The translations under genes were made by a program, and so were the position numbers. Shown here in pieces: positions 22,080-64,000 of a stretch of 64,000 nucleotides of DNA. Source of the DNA: Jackrogersella multiformis. Taxonomy: Eukaryota > Ascomycota > Sordariomycetes > Xylariales > Hypoxylaceae. The notes beneath the pieces are model-generated. The model saw only the letters and a list, made by a program, of their open reading frames with translations, did no database searches and was not told the origin of the DNA. Where the stretch lies: positions 146,208 through 210,207 of the forward strand of contig CADCXD010000012.1 of the NCBI GenBank assembly GCA_902806575.1, written 5' to 3'. The stretch's first letter is position 1. Each line of letters starts with the position of its first letter.

Positions 22080-22400
22080 TATTTATTTTTGAGTACATAC
22101 AATAAAAGTGACCTTAGATTTACTAATGCTTACTATACCTATACCAAAAGTATTTTTAATAAAATCTAACACTCCCTGTGGGGTAGAGGTCCCACAGGTT
22201 CCCCCTCCATATCCCCCAAAAGGGGATTAGGCTAATTTATTGGGGGAACTATGTCGTCTATATGTAATTCAATTCTAAATCTAAACTCATAAGTTGTACT
22301 ACGTTTAGAGATAAAAAAAAACCATCTGTGTCTACAAATCCTCGAAATCACTCAAAAAAATTATTATCTGCTGCACTACCCAGCACACCAAATGTGCGCA
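22080..22400 (-). pseudogene. orphan LAGLIDADG gene fragment split by a GC cluster
   Basis: The 5' part (22400-22257) encodes FFEWFRGFVDTDGFF and ISKRSTTYEFRFRIEL. After an inserted GC cluster (22171-22256) the frame resumes as VLDFIKNTFGIGIVSISKSK ... VTFIVCTQK, exactly what follows the first motif in intact relatives. The gene then ends. It lies between atp8 and nad4, outside any recognisable intron. Confidence 0.7.
22171..22256. repeat. GC cluster inserted in an endonuclease fragment
   Basis: CTGTGGGGTAGAGGTCCC, CACAGGTTCCCCC, CATATCCCCC, AAAAGGGGATTAGG and ATTGGGGGAACT, the same family as at 10.48 kb. Removing it restores continuity of the flanking LAGLIDADG frame. Confidence 0.75.
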
Positions 22401-22648
22401 GGGCTAAATTAAGATGATTAATTGATATCTCATTATTTAGAGGTGTAAAGGTTCTTGTCTATCTAACATTCTATTCTTAGGTGGAGCAATTAGTCTCTCT
22501 TTCTTTACCTCCGCGCTGTGCGCGAAAGGAGATTTAGAAGCTAAAAATTGTGAATAAACAACTATATCTACCCTTGCCATTCCCTACGGTGGCAAGGCCC
22601 AACAGGGATAAGGAATTAACCACCAAATTAATTGTAGCAGCTGACTCA

Positions 22649-24115
22649 TTAAAAAGCGTAAATTAAAGCAGAAACGCTCATATGAATACCATCTAATATA
22701 AAGTTTGGGTATATACCGAATAAGACAGTAAATAATACTAGAGTTAATAAAATAAAGAATTCTCTTTTTGTAAGATCTATGAAATTATCTTGGAAAAATA
22801 AACTGAATGATCCTCCAAAAGATATTCTATTAAATAAATATATTGTATAAGCAGCAGAAAACACTATAGAAGAAGAAGCTAAAACACCTAACAGAGGTAA
22901 TTTTTCAAATACTCCATATAATGACAAGAACTCTCCTACAAAGTTTAAAGTTAAAGGAGCCCCACAGTTACCTAAACAAAGGATAAAGAATAAAATGGAA
23001 CATAGAGGCATTATTTGGGCTATTCCCCTATAATAATAAATAGAACGAGTTCCAGATCTTTCGTAAAGCACCCCTCCTGCAATAATAAATAAAGCTGGAC
23101 TAACCAATCCATGCGCTAAACCTAAAAGTATACTTCCCTCTATACCTTGGATAGTGTTACTAAATGCACCTATTAAATATACAGCTGCATGAGAAACAGA
23201 CGAGTAGGCAATTATCTCTTTAACGTCTGTAGTCCTTAATGTACTAAAGCTAGCGTATATTATAGTTATTACCCCTATTACAAATACGGCTGATCTTAAA
23301 GACATACTAGCTTCAGGGAGTATAGGTAAAATTATTCTAATAATTCCGTATAATCCTAGCTTAAGAACTATTGCGGCCAAGATAATACTTCCACCTAATG
23401 GTGCTTCTGTGTGAGCTTTTAATAATCAAGTGTGAACAAAGTAAAGAGGCGTTTTTATGGAAATTGCTAAAAAAACACCACAAAATAAAATAATTTGTGT
23501 ATAATAATCAAAACTTGATTTTCATAATACCTCGAAATCTGTAGTACCTATTATAGAAGACATAGCTAAAATAGCCAGTAGTAAAAATAATGAACCAAAT
23601 AAAGTGTATAAAAATAGATAAAAGCTAGCCCTAACTTTACCACCAGATCCAAATAACCCTAAAAGTAAGAATAAAGGTGGAAGAATAGCCTCGAAAAAGA
23701 TATAAAACAACAAAACATCTAGAACTAAAAAAGCTCCTAATAATAAACTTTCAAGTAGTAAAATAATTACTAAGTAAGATTTAATATTTACAGTTATCGA
23801 ATTTCAACTGGATATTATAACGATAGGGAAAATCAAAGTAGTAAGTAAAACAAAATAAATTGAAACTGCATCTACCCCTAGATAAATACCGTAAGGAAGG
23901 ATCGTAACGTTCCCTACAAGTTGAAACTGCTGTACACTAAAATCGAAGAATAATATAAATATAGCAAGACTAAAAATAAAATTTACAATGGATGTTATTA
24001 AGGTTACCTTTTTATAATACGTCGATTTGGCTTCATTATCTGGCTGGTACGCATCGAAGCTAGATATTATAAATATTCCTCATAAAGGTATTAATAATAA
24101 AGACGATAATAACAT
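22649..24115 (-). CDS. nad4: NADH dehydrogenase subunit 4
   Basis: ATG at 24115 to a stop at 22649 gives 488 residues, intronless, with TGA-Trp codons. It is an antiporter-like membrane subunit of complex I. Recognisable segments: PLYFVHTWLLKAHTEAPLGG, IAYSSVSHAAVYLIG, ILLGLAHGLVSPALFI and NFVGEFLSLYG. More than ten hydrophobic helices are evident and the length is normal. The start is 142 nt downstream of the nad1 stop, so the two are probably cotranscribed. Confidence 0.96.
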
Positions 24116-24257
24116 TTATTATTTAAATAAATAAGAATAAAACTCCCCTAAAAATTAAATTAAAATTACATCATAAGTAAACAATTACAAGATTATATTA
24201 TGCAAAAAAAAAAATAAATTACATATTAATTAAGGATAATATCTTAAAAGATAAGAT

Positions 24258-27200
24258 TTAAAATAAATTTATATTAATAGGGAATATATCAAAACTATAT
24301 AAAATACAAGGTACTAAGATAATAAAAGCAAATACTATAGGCAACAAAACTGTTCAACAAAAGGACATTAATTGATCGAAACGTATTCTAGGGAATGACG
24401 CCCTGGCCCAGACGAATGTAAATATCATAAGAGAACTTTTTAATCCTAAACTAAAACCATATATCAATCCTTCTAAAGCAGGTGTATTCATTATATCTTC
24501 CATAAGATAATCTAAAACAAGTATTCAGTCTATAAAGAATAATTCTCAAATAATATAATCTAAATAAGTTAATAAATAAATAATATCAAAAATTAAATAA
24601 CCACCTAAAAACAATAAACTTGTTAATATACACATTAACACAATACTACCGTACTCAGCTAAGAAAAAAAATACAAAAACTACTGCCGCATGTTCTGTCA
24701 TAAATCCACTAACTAATTCTGATTCAGCCTCAGCTAAATCGAATGGAGGTCTGTTAGTTTCTGCTATAGATCCTATAAAAAATATTATAAATATAGGAAA
24801 TAAAGGTAATATAAATCAAACAGCCCTTTGTGCTTCTACATTTACAGTTAGGTTCAAACTACCTGTAAGCATAATAACTAATAATAAAGCAGAACTTAAT
24901 ATTAATTCATAACTAATTAATTGAGCTGTACTTCTAAGAGATCCTAAAAAAGCATATTTACTATTAGCACTTCCAAATGTTGTTATCGTAAAACTTTTTA
25001 TGTTTTACATCCAGTTCTTTAGAGCTGGTTCAGACTATGTATTAATCTTAAACTACATCTATAAATTTATGCTTCAATAAGCATAAATTAATTTTAAGGA
25101 AGGCTTAAGAACGCTAACATAAAAATTTAATAAGGAACTAATAACTAATTTAACAATTTTTTTTTTAGTTCTCGCTATTTTGTGCTGTACTATATAAAAG
25201 TAACCCTTTATATTCTATTCCTGAATCCATATATTTACTTATTACAGTACTATGCATATGCAATTCACGTACAGCTTCCCGTTTAGTTTTAAAAGGTTGA
25301 TTTGACAATAATTCTAATTTACCTTCTACTGATTTATATACTCAAATTTCACCACGGGCATAAAGAAATTTATCAGCCTGCTTCATTAATTCCATTTTTA
25401 AATCTGAATTTATTTCCTTCTTAAAAAGGTACACCTGCAATCTATTTTGTTTTGTGGCTAGTTTTGTATCCAAATGACGATTTATTGTTCTAAAATTAAC
25501 CTTAAAATAATCAGCTGCAACAGACATACTGGAAAAAGGTTCATTGTTTATCAAATCCAAAGTTGTAGCAACATAAGCTCATACTTTTATTTTATTACCA
25601 GCGAAGCAGCCCAGCGCACCCCTTGAGTCAGCCATAGCTGACGTAGGTGCGCGGAGGGCTAATGTAATATCTTCTGAAAGTTTTTTTAAACTTTGGATTT
25701 CTGACTCCTCTAACGGTTTACTAAACAAATAAGTCCCTTTAACCCCTTCAGGTTTTTTAGTATCTATAAAATAATTAATAACATTACGACTAATCTCTAA
25801 TATATTTGATGCTTGATTTTTAGACTGGAAAGGACTACCTTTTATTAAATCTAATGATATAGCGTCATACGCTCATACTTTTTGAGATATGTTGCTTATT
25901 AATTTAACATCCTTTAATATATTATTAACTTGATCTAATGTAAAATCAAAGTCTATAATAGGCTTAGTAAAGTATAATTTATCTCTAAATGGTACATTAG
26001 TATCCCTAAATAATAAAACAGTACCGTAAGCAATTTTCTCTTTTGTACTTGCTTCACCTATACTACTATATTTAATATAAGTTGGAATTATCCCTTTATC
26101 TTTACATAAAGAATATGTAAAAATAGGAATAGGTTGATTACTTTTCTGTGTTAATGTTGTAGATTTTAAACTAGCTAATTTATCAGTTAAACTCATATAA
26201 ATAGTAGACTCCGAAAAAGAAGAAGAAAAGGTTGTATTCAATAAAGGTAAAAATTTCTGAAGATAATAATTTTCTCTTATTCCTTGTTCAGAAGAAGAAG
26301 AAATTTCGATTATAGAAAACTTAAAATGCTCTAAACCTACTAGATTAAAAAAAACATGAAATTTACTTTTGGGGCGCAAGCTCCCTTTAATATGATTATT
26401 AATTCTTCTTTTAAAAAGAGTAGTTCTACCTATATAGTATACAAGTGGATTATGTTTATATTCTATTATGTAGATACCTCCTTTTGACCCTCATTCTTTT
26501 AAGAATTCTGATTTTTCTTTAATATCTGATAAATTAAAAGAAGCTATAATTAAATTAGAATCAAAAGGAATTACTGGAGCTATTCTATCTTTTAATAAAT
26601 CTTTTATATACAAAGAATGTAAAGATTTTAAATCTTCTTCAATATTAAAATTTTTATTACTATTACCTGTGCTTTCTTTATCTAAACTAAACTCATCATT
26701 ATTTAAAGGATATCCTGAACAATTTGTTTTAGTAGAATAAAAACGTTTAAATTTGTTATTACAATTAAAACTAGCGTTGAAGGGGTACCCCTTGGCGCAG
26801 CCACCCAGCCTGAGCTTCGCGCCAAAGGCGCGAAGGGCAAATTTGGAAGTATTAAACTTTACGCTCGATAATTTGAATATAATATTTATAGCCTTATTAC
26901 TATATTTATTTATATGTAATACAAAACTAAAAAACTCTTTTATAACGGTACAGACATATGTTAACACGAATAGAGTGAAACAGGCAAAGTAGCATATAAA
27001 TAATAAATAAATAACGTTAAATTTTAGTCAGGCCTTATTATATAATATGTATATTGTTCCTAAGAACGGAACAATTAAAAAAGATTTTAAGACTCCGATT
27101 ACTCTAGATAGAATTATTAATTCTTTTAATAATCTACTAGTCGTTGGACGTTCATACTTTAAAAACAAAGAGTCTATGTATAAAGTAGGCTTCGCTTCAA

Positions 27201-29728
27201 GTTGACTTATGTTAATAAGTTTTTCTTGGAATTCAATCGATTTGTGTTCATTTGTTTCCACAAATGATGGACTTTTAAAATAATAAATTATAACCTTTTG
27301 GTACTTTTATTTTGGAGATTTGCAATTGATTGCTAGAAAGTATAAATAGTTGCCAAATTAAACAGTAAGTAAGAAACCCAAACGAAAAAATTTTTACAAC
27401 ACTTCTTTTATTAAAAAGAAGTTACAACACTTCTTTTATTAAAAAGAAGCATGGTCACTATTAACTAGTACTAATATAAAAACCCTAATTCTTGGGATAA
27501 GTATAAAATATTAAATTTTGATATGGTACCGAAGTATCAAGATATTTATTTAACTCCTTAATATGTATTCCGAGAATTTTAATGGCCTCACGTTTAGTTT
27601 TAAATGGTTGGTTTGGTATTAAAGTTAACTTTCCGTTAGCATCTACTTTATATACCCAAATATCAGAACGAATATAACCAGCTTTAGTAGGTTTACCTTT
27701 AATTAATGAATCTTTAAACTCAGAATCTACCTCCTTTTTAAAAAAATAAACTAGCGTTTTATCTTGCATAGTCGCTGATTTAGTATCTAAATGTCTAGAA
27801 ATTGTACGATAGTTAACCTTAAAATAATTAGCTGCATCTAGTATACTAGAAAAAGGTGAATTGTTTATTAAATCTAATGTATTAGCGTTATATGCATAAA
27901 CTTTTCTTTTATTACCAGCGAAGCAGCCCAGCGCACCCCTTGAGTCAGCCATAGCTGACGTAGGTGCGCGGAGGGCTAATTCTAAAAAACTCGAATTTTT
28001 TATAAGATTTTTAATTTCTTTGTCGTTTAAAGGTCTAGAATAAAGATAATTACCTTTAACTCCTTCAGCCTTATCTTTATCTAAAAAATAATCTATAACT
28101 CTATTACTAATTCCTAAAGCTAAGGATGCTTTGTTTTTTGAATCGAAAGGACTACCTTCTAATAGCTTTAAAGTCTTGGCATCATAAACCCAAATCTTAA
28201 TTGATATAACTTTATTTAAAAGACCTTTGGGCGTATTTTTTGTAACAACTTCGAATTCCTTATAAAAATCTTCAATAGGTTTAGTATAAATTAATTTACC
28301 CCTATACGGTATAGAAGTATCTCTATACTGAGATAAACTAGTAGCATTAATTTCTAAATTAAGGCTTGCCTCTTGTATACTATTAAAGTAAATAGCCGAA
28401 TTTCTAATTCCTTCTTCATTAACATCATAGACATAAAGAGGTACATTATATTTAAATGTAGTAGTAGAATTAGATTCTCTTAAAAAATCTAACTTAGATT
28501 TTAAAGTATTGTTTATAGCTGTTTCTGTAATAGAAGAAGAAAATACAGAGTTTAACAAAGGTAAATAAGTTTGTATATAGAAATTTTCTCTCTCTCCTAA
28601 CTTATCTAAAGTACATGTTTCAACAATAGAAACATTAAAATGTTCTCAGCCTATTAGATTTAAAAAAATATGTAATTTACTACCTGATTCCGCTTTAATA
28701 TGATTATTAAATCTTCTTTTAAAAAGAGTAGTTCTACCTATATAATAAATTAAAGGATCATATTTATATTCTATAAGATATATACCAGATTTTGATCCCC
28801 ACTCCTTTAAAAACGCACCTCTTAATTTTTTATCGTAAAAGTTAGTACAAGTAGCTAATATAAATTCTCTATTAAAGGGTATAACTGAAGCAGCTCTGTC
28901 TTTGTATAGTTCATTTATATAAATTGAATGCAAAGATTTAATATTGGATTCTTCTATATTGGGTTTATCCGTTACACGGGAAGTATAATCTAGATGCTTT
29001 GTAGTATGAATAAAACGTTTTTGCATGTTTTTAATAAAAGTAATTCCAACTTTATTAAACACGATGGAGCCGTAATATCCACACTTAGAATTGGTAAAAA
29101 CTTTATTATTATAATTACAATGGTACTTCTGTATAAGGTATCTATCTTTTTTTTCTAATAATAAAGGATAAAATACTTCATTAGTAACCCTATCTAATAA
29201 TAATACTCAAAAAATTCCATAAATAATAAGCAAACAATATGTATTATCAAATAATAATAAAACAATAATACAAAAAAAAAGTGGATAACTTACACTTTTC
29301 TTTGAAAGGATAAATAATTTTATATAATTTTGATGGTATCCAGCTAATAATATACCATAGGTCGCTAAAGATGATACAGCTAGCAAATATAATATACCCA
29401 AATTAAAATCACTAATAGCCAAACCAGGTCCATAGGGAATAACTCCGTATCCTAATAGTGCAAAAACTAAAGTTATAACAGGACCTAAAAAGAATAATAT
29501 TATATTAGCTTGTGTAGGTGCTACATATTCTTTTAATAGTAGCTTTAAAGCATCTGCAAACGCTTGTAATAATCCATAATAACCTACTTGATTAGGACCT
29601 AATCTTCTTTGCATACTAGCCATGGTTTTTCTTTCGGCAACTGTTACATAAGCTACACTCAGTAATGCTGGAACTATAACCAAAAAAACTTCAATTATTG
29701 ATATTAAAGTTGGAGGTAAATAAAACAT
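24258..29728 (-). CDS. nad1: NADH dehydrogenase subunit 1, two exons
   Basis: Exons 29728-29338 and 24973-24258 give 368 residues. The protein is the quinone-site membrane subunit of complex I. Exon 1 has [33 protein letters not shown] and [11 protein letters not shown]. Exon 2 has [32 protein letters not shown] and [12 protein letters not shown]. The junction is GGAT/GAAGTGCT, restoring G-W(TGA)-S, with the intron ending in G. No other interruption is seen. Confidence 0.95.
25165..27261 (-). CDS. GIY-YIG endonuclease with N-terminal membrane segments (nad1 intron, second)
   Basis: One 698-residue frame with TGA as Trp. Residues about 45-130 contain hydrophobic stretches ([34 protein letters not shown]) absent from its sister. 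A GC cluster is translated at [19 protein letters not shown]. The catalytic domain has GGIYIIEYK and [12 protein letters not shown]. Four or more NUMOD-like repeats ([28 protein letters not shown]) follow, with a second translated GC cluster, [20 protein letters not shown], between repeats. If the start is internal (ATG at 26967), the first membrane part is lost. Confidence 0.8.
25605..25663. repeat. GC cluster translated in frame (copy 1)
   Basis: The cluster carries GCGCACCCCTTGAGTC, AGCCATAGCTGACG and TAGGTGCGCGGAGGGCT: GCGCACC/GGTGCGC arms and a small GTCAGC palindrome. A virtually identical copy is at 27914-27980 in the paralogous gene at the same protein position. Confidence 0.85.
27394..27449. 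repeat. 28-bp direct tandem repeat
   Basis: Two exact copies (27394-27421 and 27422-27449) each contain CTTCTTTTATTAAAAAGAAG, itself a hairpin. The repeat lies in the linker between the two GIY-YIG genes of the nad1 intron and could form a stable stem in the RNA. Confidence 0.9.
27485..29062 (-). CDS. GIY-YIG endonuclease with NUMOD-type repeats (nad1 intron, first)
   Basis: ATG at 29062 to the stop at 27485 encodes 525 residues, intact. Catalytic signatures [11 protein letters not shown] and [13 protein letters not shown] lie near residues 95-120, followed by [12 protein letters not shown]. The C-terminal half is a string of repeats ([42 protein letters not shown]) probably contacting DNA. 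A translated GC cluster ([20 protein letters not shown]) interrupts one linker without breaking the frame. Confidence 0.88.
27914..27980. repeat. GC cluster translated in frame (copy 2)
   Basis: Same sequence and same protein position as 25605-25663. Either the cluster was present before the gene duplicated, or gene conversion keeps the two copies alike. Confidence 0.85.
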
Positions 29729-29827
29729 TTATTTTTTGTATTTCCAATAATATATCATTATTCATATATAATGAATAAAATATATAAATAAAAAATAGTT
29801 GTAACCCTATAACTACTTATTGTAGTT

Positions 29828-29899
29828 ATTCTCATTTTAGATTTGAACTAAAATCAGGATATTAGAAGTATCCTGCTCTACCTTTGAGCTAATGAGAAT
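29828..29899 (-). tRNA. trnR: tRNA-Arg (TCT)
   Basis: A clean 72-nt cloverleaf: acceptor ATTCTCA/TGAGAAT, D arm AGCTC...GAGC, anticodon arm GGATA / CTTCTAA / TATCC, and T arm TTTTAG / TTCAAAT / CTAAAA. The anticodon is TCT. It sits upstream of nad1 on the same strand. Confidence 0.95.
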
Positions 29900-30072
29900 G
29901 TATTAATAATATCCCAAAAATGAAGTATAAGAATTTTCAATTTAATGTTGATGTCCCTATAACATTAAATAAAGATAATTTTTAATACAACTATTAACTA
30001 AAAATAATACAGATATTGTATACGATATATTAATACACTTATCTTGATTTTTTACGAATTAAAAAAAAAAAA

Positions 30073-30516
30073 TTATTTATCATTACCTTTCCCCTTAGAA
30101 GATGATTCTTCTTTAGAAGAATTTGATTTAAGTGATTCTTCTATAGCACGGCGAACCGCTTCTTCCTCTTCATCCGAGTCATTTGAATAATCTACGTGTT
30201 GTGTTGAACCACCTCCTCTACTAGGTGCCGGTTGATAATTAGGATTAAAAACTCGTCTAGGACTAAAGTTATTGTCTGATAACTCTCTTCCCTTTCCTTT
30301 TCCTTCAGTACTCTCTTTATTTTCTAATTCAGATAGTTTATTATCACATATTTTTATTTTTTCAAATAAAGCAGAAACTTGTTCTTTAAAAGCTGGTACA
30401 TCTGAACCTGAAGATATATACTGTCGTAACGCATATACTACTTCCTCTTTTGTAGAAGAAACTCCTTCTTTCCACCTCTGTGGGGTACGATTTTGTGTAA
30501 TTACTTTCGTTTGAAT
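30073..30516 (-). CDS. small acidic ORF with a UIM-like stretch, start unclear
   Basis: A 147-codon frame ends in TAA at 30073 and has no ATG in frame; an ATG at 30523 lies one base out of phase just upstream, so a frameshift or a non-ATG start (ATT) is needed. The N-terminal half looks helical (TKEEVVYALRQYISSG, FKEQVSALFEKIKI). A GKGKGR linker leads to DSDEEEEAVRRAIEESLKS, which resembles a ubiquitin-interacting motif, then a Ser/Lys-rich tail. I do not recognise the protein. It stands between cox1 and tRNA-Arg. Confidence 0.4.
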   Translation of the reverse strand: MQTKVITQNRTPQRWKEGVSSTKEEVVYALRQYISSGSDVPAFKEQVSALFEKIKICDNKLSELENKESTEGKGKGRELSDNNFSPRRVFNPNYQPAPSRGGGSTQHVDYSNDSDEEEEAVRRAIEESLKSNSSKEESSSKGKGNDK

Positions 30517-30598
30517 TTATCATATTTATTAATATTTAAATATACCTCCGTAGAGGATGAATTACCTACTTTTATTTTTTTTTAATAATCATGAAGTA

Positions 30599-30663
30599 GG
30601 CTGCTTTCTCAGATTTGAACTGAGAATTTGGAGATTGAAATACTCCCTATTTTACCAGCAACC
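30599..30663 (-). tRNA. tRNA-Glu(TTC)-like gene with reduced D arm
   Basis: The minus strand has GGTTGCT / AGCAGCC ends, an anticodon arm GGAGT / ATTTCAA / TCTCC giving TTC, and a strong T arm CTCAG / TTCAAAT / CTGAG. Only TGGTAAAAT remains of the D arm, so the whole is 65 nt. It may be functional in a D-armless form, or truncated. It follows cox1 by about 180 nt in the opposite direction to transcription flow. Confidence 0.5.
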
Positions 30664-30842
30664 ATACTCTTAAAAAAGTAAATTACAATTTACAGACTTT
30701 TAATTAGCCTGCTCCTGCCTTCGTCAGGATGCATATGGAAAAGGGATGACAATTACCCACGGGTGGACAAACATCATCACTATAAAAATTTAGTTATAGA
30801 GTTGACCAATACTTCAAAAAAAGGGATGTTATCGTATATAGT

Positions 30843-62568
<31,726 letters not shown>

Positions 62569-64000
62569 GTAGGGTGGGCTGGTAACCCTATTAATTCTTC
62601 TGGATTAACAGCCTCCCTCCAAACCGTACGTGATAGTTTCCCATCATACGGCTTTCCAGATGTTTTGTATTAATTTCCATCTGATATAGCTTTTCTTTTG
62701 TCTATAGTGGCTTTCTTGTGGTGATCCAAGTGGCAGATTCTGCAGAGCGGGATCTGTTTTCTTCTTTTCTTAATCATTATCCTGTCTACTTCTGACAGTC
62801 TTGGATTAAGGTCAGCTAGCATTCTTACGTGATGCATTTCCACTTGGACATCGGATCCACATTTACTACAGGTTAAACCATCTAATGTGGCTTTAGATAT
62901 ACCTGATGCGTATAGGGCTTTAATATTTTCGTTTACTCTCTTACCTTTGAAATCTCACGGATTTTCTTGTAGCTAGGTTTAACGAACGCGGTTCTATCAT
63001 TTCCCTTAGGTCTTGTCCAAATTTTTCTAGCACTTTTAGCGTACTTCTTAGTTTGTATTTAGCTGCTAGCAGTTGCGTACATGACGATTTTAATACCCAT
63101 TCAAGTGTAGACGTTAGTTTACTATAATTATTTACAAAACTGTAGTAATTTAGGTAACCTCTCAATACGCTGTTGTATAACAGTATAATTGCGTCCTTCT
63201 CTTCATGGTATCATAGTAGTCTGGGGACGTTACTGTTTCTGAGTATTGTCTCAGAAGTTAGCCTCTTCCATTTTCTTAGGATGCTTTTTATGGGCGCTGT
63301 GAAAATTAGTTGACTTACCGTTTTAGTTGCTTGTCCATTTTACCTTTGTGAAATAGATGTGGTTAGATATTCTAATTTGAGTACCTAAGAATAATGCGAT
63401 TTGTCTATTAGCTCTCGTAACAAGGGTCTTTTCCTGGCTGAGGTCTAATTTAAGTTCCCTTTTAAATTCCCTTACGGCATCGAGTATCTATAGTCTCGGT
63501 TCTAGTCCCCTTACGGCTATAATTCAGTCATCTGCGTACCTCACGTAGTAAGACGTCTGAAATTGGGTCATTAGGCATCCGAGCTTTGATTTTCTGCATC
63601 TCCTTCAGGTGCTTGTTGGCTCCCTTTTGGTCGCCTTGTTTCAATGCTTTCTGCCTAAGATAATCCAAATGTTTATAGTCTGGGTTGACTCTAGCACCTC
63701 TACCTTTTTCAAACTTGGCTTTATCTCTTCGATGTATTTGTCAAATTTGGTTAGGTATAGCTAACAAGGGCTAATAATTGAGCCTTGTGCAACCTTATTA
63801 AAATGTACGTACCCGGCTCTAAGGGTCTTTCACAATAGTCTTGTGAATCTTGGGTCGCTAATACGTTCTTTCAGGCCCATCAGTATATTATGGTCGAAAC
63901 TATCAAAGCATTTGGCTATGTCTCCCTCGATGAAAAAGGAAGCACCTCCGAACTGGGTTTTATTTGTCTTAATGCTGTGTGGCAACTTCTGACCTGTTCT
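62569..64000 (-). mobile_element. 3' part of a further cox1 group II intron, running off the edge
   Basis: Domain V (GGAAAGCCGTATGATGG, CTATCACGTACGGTTTGG) and domain VI, ending GCCCACCCTAC before ATAAGGATGGAA (I-R-M-E), mark the 3' end. The rest is a decayed RT gene. The 5' splice site is beyond 64000. Confidence 0.88.
62680..64000 (-). pseudogene. decayed group II reverse transcriptase upstream of cox1 exon 1
   Basis: RT blocks survive in several frames: GGASFFIEGDIAKCFDSFDH, AQGSIISP (then a stop), YYVRYADDWIIAVRG, LFLGTQIRI, RGYLNYYSFVNNY and an HNH tail (GLTCSKCGSDVQVEMHHV; RRKQIPLCRICHLDHH). At least four shifts or stops separate them. It is a dead relative of the intron 1 enzyme. Splicing, if it still occurs, would depend on a protein supplied by another intron or the nucleus. 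Confidence 0.85.

Larger units (their letters stand above)
24974..29337 (-). mobile_element. group I intron of nad1 with two GIY-YIG genes
   Basis: The 4.36-kb intron follows exon base T in GGAT and ends in G before GAAGTGCT. Two paralogous GIY-YIG genes lie head to tail (29062-27485 and 27261-25165), separated by a 28-bp tandem repeat. A core is not obvious by eye; CAGTTCTTTAGAGCTGG and AGACTATG motifs at 25.0 kb are likely parts of its 3' half. Confidence 0.75.

Noticed and set aside
30599..30663. tRNA-Phe (GAA) on the plus strand
   Set aside because: The plus strand also folds with a GAA loop, but it lacks a T arm. The minus strand has a canonical T loop TTCAAAT and fits the orientation of all other genes.

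Overview
The window is a piece of a large, repeat-rich fungal mitochondrial genome, most likely from an agaricomycete (mushroom-type basidiomycete). Every recognisable gene lies on the minus strand. TGA must be read as tryptophan (code 4): many reading frames break at TGA and become intact proteins when it is Trp. The fungal gene set (rns, atp6, atp8, nad4, nad1, cox1) and the wording of the cox1 and atp8 proteins point to Basidiomycota. I cannot name the species.

Layout from low to high coordinate; transcription runs right to left. 0-1.3 kb: start of a LAGLIDADG gene cut by the edge, tRNA-Tyr, several eroded tRNAs and a displaced copy of the rns 3' end. 1.25-10.1 kb: rns (SSU rRNA) with four introns: a group II intron with a reverse transcriptase, a group II intron with a LAGLIDADG gene, a group I intron with a LAGLIDADG gene, and an ORF-less group I intron. 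10.1-11.5 kb: spacer with G/C runs and a tRNA-Arg relic. 11.5-12.9 kb: a class III PLP aminotransferase gene, not a standard mitochondrial gene. 13.0-20.3 kb: atp6 in three exons with GIY-YIG introns, a membrane ORF (orf430) abutting its stop, and behind that an old second atp6 C-terminus. 20.3-22.6 kb: GC clusters, atp8 and orphan endonuclease fragments. 22.6-29.7 kb: nad4, then nad1 with one intron carrying two paralogous GIY-YIG genes. 29.8-30.7 kb: tRNA-Arg(TCT), a small acidic ORF and a reduced tRNA-Glu. 30.8-64 kb: cox1, with fifteen exons seen here (497 codons) split by fourteen complete introns. A fifteenth intron and the N-terminal exon run off the right edge.

The cox1 exon map was built from conserved protein sequence plus intron rules (exon T / intron G for group I; GTGYG...AY for group II). 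The exon lengths sum to an exact multiple of three, including an exon of only 7-8 nt. Intron ORFs range from intact, often fused in frame to the upstream exon, through single frameshift or nonsense mutants, to heavily broken relics. Most breaks coincide with short GC-rich insertions (GC clusters) of several families that recur across the window.

The three most unusual points are: the mitochondrial aminotransferase gene; the repeated pattern in which a gene's 3' end is duplicated beside an inserted ORF or GC cluster (rns, atp6, atp8); and GC clusters inserted into, and sometimes translated as part of, intron-encoded proteins. All boundaries come from reading by eye without alignment tools; positions marked as approximate may shift by tens of bases.
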